Source: Conidiobolus incongruus B7586 (Eukaryota > Entomophthoromycota > Entomophthoromycetes > Entomophthorales > Conidiobolaceae). Taken from it: a stretch of DNA of 15,067 nucleotides. Of the stretch, positions 10,693 through 15,067 are shown piece after piece. The notes below the pieces were generated by a model. The model worked only from the letters and a program-made list of their open reading frames with translations, was not told the DNA's origin and did not search any database. Every line of letters starts with the position of its first letter. Within the stretch, counting starts at the first letter, position 1. The DNA is taken from the NCBI GenBank assembly GCA_000697335.1, contig JNEM01016768.1:1-15067 (forward strand), written 5' to 3'. A program made the position numbers and the translations under genes.

Positions 10693-11060
10693 TGTAAATC
10701 CATGTGTATGAATAGTAATAGGACATCAATTGATAAAATTTCAGTTGTAAGAGTTTCCTATAACCCTAATCAACAATTGTGGTACGCATCAGAGTGGCTG
10801 CCTATTTACGATTTGTCCGCAAATCCAGATCTATTTCCCTATCCTGAGTTTGATCACTCGAGTTTGGTTGGTTTTTTCCAGTTAAGGTCGATTAACCTCC
10901 AAGTCACTTTTCTTACAAAGTGGCTGTTCAAATCTTGTTGGCTAGCATCCTTCTGGCTGTTTCCACTCATAGCATCGTCCTTTCACGTTTGATCCCTTTT
11001 TGCTCTTACCTGTACTTTTATTCTGGTTGTTCGCAAGGATTTTTTATATTGAGTTTTTTC
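10693..11060. other. GC-elevated, coding-like island with short open frames on both strands
   Basis: Composition shifts abruptly to about 40% GC. The plus strand is open at 10702-10992 (96 codons, starting MCMNSNRTS, ending in a Trp/Phe-rich tail). The minus strand has a 38-codon frame at 10854-10970 starting MSGNSQKDASQQDLNSHF. Its polar, Gln/Ser/Asp-rich start looks more like a real protein N-terminus than the hydrophobic plus-strand tail does. On the minus strand, CAG-GTAAGAG (near 11005) and TTTGTAAGAA (near 10917) resemble fungal 5' splice sites, so an exon fragment of a host gene is possible, as is a retroelement remnant. I recognise no domain in either frame. Confidence 0.35.
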
Positions 11061-11300
11061 CCAAGGATTGCTATAGTTATCCATTTGAATTAGATGAAAA
11101 TATCTCATTAGAAATTTAACTATTATATATGCTTAATATTTTTACGAACTAAGGAATCCTTTATATAGTGATATCCCATAAATGATTGAATAAATTTTTT
11201 CAATACAAAGAATTACTTCAATTTCAGATTATTTTATTTGATCTATTCCAAAATATTTTTTGAGGAATGTTGAAATTCTATATTTATTAAAAATTAATAC
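11061..11300. promoter_or_regulatory. Short 5' flank of the Och1-like gene
   Basis: This 240-base AT-rich stretch precedes the GT32 start codon and must include its core promoter and leader. I see no distinctive element: TATATAG near 11162 is compatible with a TATA box but not significant at this composition. The coding-like island at 10693-11060 bounds the promoter on the left. Confidence 0.3.
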
Positions 11301-12188
11301 ATGATGTTATTAAAACAACCTTATATATTCAAATTTTTTTATATCACTATTATTTCAGTGATAATTTCTGTACCAATGATATTATACCTAAAAACCAATT
11401 CTTATAATCCTACTAAAATCAAGTTAATGCAAACTAATGAAGCAAAATATTACAAAAATCAAATATGGCAAACAGCACCACCCGACGTTAATGAAGAAAT
11501 CCAAAAGTATATGAATAGCTGGAAATCTATAAAAGGCTGGAAATATAACTTTATGAATGATGATCAAGTTAAAAAACATTTGGTTTTGCACTTTCCAACA
11601 ATTAACTTTGATAAACTATATCGTCAGAAGAAGATTTTGGCCTATGATTTATTTAGATACTCAATTATTCTTGAAGAAGGGGGATTTTATGCCGACAGTG
11701 ATGTTGAAAGATTACAGCAGTTTGAAGATTCTATGGCTCGACTTAGTTCTTGCAATGTAATTGTTGGGGTGGAAGCTGATTTGAGACATAAAGAAAATTG
11801 GCTTACAATAATGCCTCGTAATCTGCAGATTATTCAATGGACTTTTTATGCTGCTCCAAAACATCCGTTGATGAAACACGTAGTTGATAGGGTCGTACGT
11901 CAAATTGAGTATTATCAAGTTAGAGATTGGGATTTGAGCAAATTTGATGTGATGGAGATCACTGGTCCTGGAATCTGGACAGATGCCATTCAAGATTATA
12001 TTTCCTTAACAGCCGGTGTTGATATTAAAAAAGAGATCATATGTGGTAGTACCTATAAAGTTAACGATATCTGTATACTTAATGTACTAGCATTTTCCAA
12101 GGATCATCCTCATTCTTGTCATAAGGAAAGGAATGATAATACATATATTATCAGCGATCACCATTTTCTAGGTTCTTGGAAAGGTTAG
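11301..12188 (+). CDS. GT32 family alpha-1,6-mannosyltransferase (Och1-like), Golgi type II membrane protein
   Basis: This 295-residue protein belongs to glycosyltransferase family 32, the DXD-containing family of yeast Och1 and Hoc1. Och1 adds the first alpha-1,6-mannose of the N-glycan outer chain from GDP-mannose in the cis-Golgi. A hydrophobic signal anchor spans about residues 9-30, then a short stem. IWQTAP (55-60) opens the catalytic domain. The donor/Mn-binding block AYDLFRYSIILEEGGFYADSD (114-134) carries the DSD (132-134). Next come VIVGVEAD (153-160), QIIQWTFYAAPKHPLM (176-191), the Och1 hallmark EITGPGIWTDAI (219-230) and a C-terminal HHFLGSWKG (287-295). All key motifs are intact, so it should be active. 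It is compact compared with yeast Och1 (480 residues) because it stops right after the HHF.GSWK motif and lacks the C-terminal extension. Two Met codons start it; the first, 11301, is used. It is intronless. A Hoc1-like or other GT32 role cannot be excluded. Confidence 0.93.
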   Translation: MMLLKQPYIFKFFYITIISVIISVPMILYLKTNSYNPTKIKLMQTNEAKYYKNQIWQTAPPDVNEEIQKYMNSWKSIKGWKYNFMNDDQVKKHLVLHFPTINFDKLYRQKKILAYDLFRYSIILEEGGFYADSDVERLQQFEDSMARLSSCNVIVGVEADLRHKENWLTIMPRNLQIIQWTFYAAPKHPLMKHVVDRVVRQIEYYQVRDWDLSKFDVMEITGPGIWTDAIQDYISLTAGVDIKKEIICGSTYKVNDICILNVLAFSKDHPHSCHKERNDNTYIISDHHFLGSWKG

Positions 12189-12212
12189 TTAACGCTTTTC
12201 ACTTTAATTAAT

Positions 12213-12218
12213 AATAAA
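12213..12218 (+). terminator. Candidate poly-A signal (AATAAA) of the Och1-like gene
   Basis: An AATAAA lies about 25 bases after the stop codon, and a second one near 12304. Their position suits 3'-end formation, but the motif is common in DNA this AT-rich. Confidence 0.35.
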
Positions 12219-12330
12219 ATCTTTATTATGATTTCATAATATGGGATTTTTCACCAACTCCTATTATCTATTATCAAGATAATTTATTTTGTTGTATTTC
12301 ATCAATAAAATTATTTTACTCTATCCATAC

Positions 12331-12669
12331 TGTCGCGGATTGGAAGGTCCGCTCGCCTTTCAACTTTAATTGCCCGCCAAGATTCCGGATGTAATCCACT
12401 GGGAAATGTCAGGAACAATCCTTACATAATTGAAAATTCCAGATTATAACAGGAATTAGAGTTTGTACACATTTGCAAAAGATTAATCACACTATAAAAT
12501 AGTCATTGAACGCATATTTGCTGGAGGATCATCTCGATCAGGTCCTAATCCTACATCTTGATATTTTAATAGGACCCCTTCAAAGAATCTCGCTAGTCGT
12601 CTTTGGTCCGTTTGATCGAATTCACTTGATCTTTATTGCAAGACTACTTTCCAGAAGCCTTGAAACACT
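12331..12669 (+). mobile_element. Possible solo LTR (fossil), Ty3/gypsy-like ends
   Basis: A GC-elevated island starts sharply at TGTCGCGGATTGG (12331) about 140 bases after the Och1-like gene. It shares the TGTCGC start with the island at 3430. A TATA-like CTATAAAATAG lies about 160 bases in (near 12493), followed by pyrimidine-rich sequence. A plausible CA end is GAAACA at about 12669, but elevated GC continues to about 12720, so the end is uncertain. There is no coding sequence, no second LTR and no clear target-site duplication. It is best described as an old solo LTR or LTR fragment; the family is inferred only from the ends. Confidence 0.4.
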
Positions 12670-12720
12670 TAATTCCTAAACCGGTTTCTCTCTTGTTTAA
12701 AGAACCATTTGTGATTTCTA

Positions 12721-13196
12721 AATTAATTTATGACGTAATTTTAATTCTAATTATAACCTCTGAAAATATTTAATCTGATATATTTGGAAATTTTGATTTT
12801 TAATCTAATGAGGAGGTAGTATAATATTTAATTAAAATTCTTTAATTAACATTATAAATTATTTTTAAAAGTTGAAAATGAATTAAATTGAATAGTGTTT
12901 AATTTGTAATAATTTAATTATTTTTTTTAAAATTTTTAAATGTTTCAATTAAGTCTAGAGATAAAGTTTTTATCAAAAAATATTCAAATTCAATATTAAA
13001 TTTTGAATTTAAGTTGAAATAAAGTTATTTTATAGTATATTTTATATAATTCATGTTATAATATGTGTAGCATTGAAAGCATATTATAAAAAATCCTGGC
13101 TTAAATTAACAAACACAATGCACTAATAATTTATCATATATAAATATATTATTTTAAATTTTTTGAATTTTCATTTTTGATTGATATAATTTATAT
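12721..13196. other. AT-rich spacer
   Basis: AT-rich DNA between the LTR-like island and mariner copy 3. No open frame, repeat or regulatory motif could be supported. Confidence 0.5.
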
Positions 13197-14498
13197 TACC
13201 ATAGAATTAAAAAAATGGGAAATTTTTTAATTTTTGATTTTTCAAACATATTATTAGTTTCAAATAAAAAAATATATACAAAACAAATAGCAAAATAAAT
13301 AGTTTTAAATTATATATATATATAATAACTTTTTTGATTAAAAAAATAATTTTTTAAAATTAGTTGTTTAATTTAATCATACTTAAACTAAATAGTAACC
13401 ATCAAAAGTCTTTTATTTTAATATTAGTAAAACTTAACCATAAACCCTCTAAAATCATTTAAAATTTACAAGCAGCTTTTGGTAATAAAGTATTATCTAA
13501 ATCAACAATTTATTACTAGGTAAATTACTTTAAAGCTAAGAAAAAAATTATCTAAAACCTGCTAAAATCTAAAAAACTAATTTCAACTATTACTCTTCTA
13601 ATTGTTAATAAAGTAAAAAAATATATTGAAAAGTACCTTTTAATTTTAGCTAGAGAATTATCAACACATTTTAATATTAGTTACATAAGTATTATATATA
13701 TATTAAAGTTTAAATTAAAATTAATTAAAAAAATATAAAATAGATACCTTATAATTAACTAAAGCTCAAAAAAAAGTTAGAGTAGCTATTATTAAATAAA
13801 ACTTACTAAGATATAACTGGAAACCAAAGCTTTTACAATAAATTATTATAATTAATGAATTTTAGATTCTTTTGTATAATCTTTTACTAAAACATAAATC
13901 AAAGTGTTAGATTAAGTTAAATCAACCCCCTCTATAAATTCCTTTAAATAAACACTTTATTGATAAGCAAATATTAATTGTTGTAATAGATTATAATAGC
14001 ATATACTATTCTTATTTATTTCATAAAGGAAAATTAATTAATAATAAATTATATATTTCTTTTTTAAATAAAACTATTTCTAATTGGTATTCTCAATATA
14101 ATTTAAGAAAACCTATTATTTTGCATAATAATTGCAAAATATATAAATCTAAAGTTATAAAAAACTTTTTAATTAAAAATAACTAGAAAGAACTACCACA
14201 TCTAATATATTCTTTAGATTATAACCTATGTGATTATAATTGTTTTAGGTAATTAAAAAACCAGCTTACAAGAAAGAAAATTTCTGTAGAAAAATTTAAT
14301 TGGTTTGTGAAATATCAAATTTCAGTCTTTAATAAAAAAAACTATTTTTTAAGTGTTAGATCTTTGCCAAAAATATAGCAAAAAGTTATTAGAAATAAAG
14401 GAAACTATTAATTTTATAATTTATATTTATTTTTACTTTTTATATATTAAAATGTTTATTTTTTTTCAATTGCAAAAAATTCCCATTATTTAAATTAC
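13197..14498 (+). mobile_element. Mariner (Tc1/mariner, DD34D) transposon, copy 3, full length, least decayed
   Basis: This ~1.3 kb element is homologous along its whole length to 6258-7558. Its terminal inverted repeats are the clearest of the set. From 13202 the left end reads TAGAATTAAAAAAATGGG, and the complement of the right end (from about 14498) reads TGTAATTTAAATAATGGG. These match at 14 of 18 positions, followed by a shared run of A/T ending in TTTTTT. The transposase relic inside (13400-14411) is the best preserved of the copies. All copies lie in the same orientation. The flanking TA duplication expected of mariner is not certain. Confidence 0.9.
13400..14411 (+). pseudogene. Mariner transposase pseudogene (copy 3, best preserved)
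   Basis: The relic is about 335 codons, the normal length of a mariner transposase. The N-terminal part (13400-13735) reads LQAAFGN and SKSTIYY-stop-VNYFK (first HTH; the stop at 13517-13519 is a former Trp), then YIEKYLLILARELSTHFNI (second HTH). One base is lost relative to copy 2 near 13730. From 13758 to 14411 a single frame runs on, interrupted only by stops at former Trp, Gln or Arg codons. It begins LTKAQKKVRVAI, has an NLLRYNWKP block, and continues to the C-terminal RSLPKI-stop-QKVI. Catalytic positions are 13854-13856 (Asp to Asn), 14127-14129 (Asp to Asn) and 14232-14234 (Asp kept, in a YSLDYNLCDY relic of YSPD..P.DY), spaced 90 and 34 residues. That spacing and the motifs identify mariner DD34D. 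The gene is inactive. Confidence 0.88.
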
Positions 14499-15067
14499 AA
14501 AATAATAGTTTCAAGTATTTCATTATCCAATTAAATTACCATGATATTTATACTAATTTTGAAAAGAATATTTGGTAAGAATTATAATAAAATATTTAGC
14601 AATAGGATTTTTATATAATACCAAAGCTTTAATAATATTTAGAATTTATCTAATTATATCACTTTGATAATTTGATGATAAATGCATAACATATATTAAA
14701 TCATTTGTTAATACATTGATTCATTATTAATATTTTTCAAAATTTGATTAAAAAATCAATATTTATTTTGGAATACACAATAATTTTTATCTGCGGCAAT
14801 ATAAGAATCTAAAGATTATTAATACGAATTTTAAATTATATTAATATTTTAAAATTTTCGTTGAATTAAAATTTTCAAACAATATCTATAATGGTAAAGG
14901 GAATTAAATTAAAAGACAAATTTATTAACAAGGCTAATATTATTTAAATATTTAAATAATTAAATCAAGTTGAAAATATAATTTAATTGATTATTTTAAA
15001 TTTAAATAATATATACATGAATCAATTTATATATTTAGAACTAATTAATTAATAATAATAAATATTA
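14499..15067. other. AT-rich tail of the window
   Basis: AT-rich DNA with no gene, transposon end or repeat that I can support. Confidence 0.5.

Noticed and set aside
11557-11993. Open frames at 11557-11760 (plus) and 11712-11993 (minus)
   Set aside because: They overlap the GT32 gene in other frames and carry no recognisable motif; the GT32 frame has a complete set of family motifs.
1-15067. Mitochondrial or plastid origin suggested by the extreme AT content
   Set aside because: Both intact genes encode nuclear Golgi enzymes with signal anchors, and mariner transposons are nuclear elements.
1-15067. CRISPR arrays, tRNA or rRNA genes, bacterial operons
   Set aside because: No regularly spaced direct repeats, no cloverleaf-forming sequence with A and B boxes, and no rRNA-like stretch were seen; the genes are fungal in type.

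Overview
The window looks like nuclear DNA from a very AT-rich fungus. The two intact genes encode type II Golgi mannosyltransferases of fungal N-/O-glycan assembly: a GT15 (Kre2/Mnt1-type) enzyme and a GT32 (Och1-type) enzyme. Both are intronless and use the standard code. The intergenic DNA is extremely AT-rich. An early-diverging lineage with an AT-rich genome (Entomophthoromycotina such as Conidiobolus, Glomeromycotina or anaerobic chytrids) fits, but the sequence alone does not decide between them.

Layout: (1) 1-528, 3' part of a decayed mariner transposon cut by the window edge; (2) 905-2074, minus strand, GT15 mannosyltransferase; (3) 2075-6257, AT-rich DNA with one less AT-rich island (3430-3910) holding a possible LTR fossil and a short coding-like stretch of unknown origin; (4) 6258-7558, a full-length but decayed mariner; (5) 7559-10690, AT-rich DNA with a pyrimidine-rich/microsatellite stretch (about 8300-8650) and a GC-elevated island (about 9000-9330); (6) 10690-11060, another island with short open frames on both strands; (7) 11301-12188, plus strand, Och1-like GT32 mannosyltransferase; (8) 12331-12720, a second LTR-like island; (9) 13197-14498, a second full-length decayed mariner; (10) AT-rich tail.

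The main discovery is that three long AT-rich stretches that look like featureless spacer are copies of one ~1.3 kb Tc1/mariner-superfamily element with a recognisable DD34D transposase relic and imperfect terminal inverted repeats. Copies differ almost only by transitions, and many conserved Trp and Gln codons have become stops (TGG to TAG, CAA/CAG to TAA/TAG). This resembles repeat-induced point mutation or another C-to-T process. The two host mannosyltransferase genes close by remain intact. No previously undescribed multi-gene system is evident.
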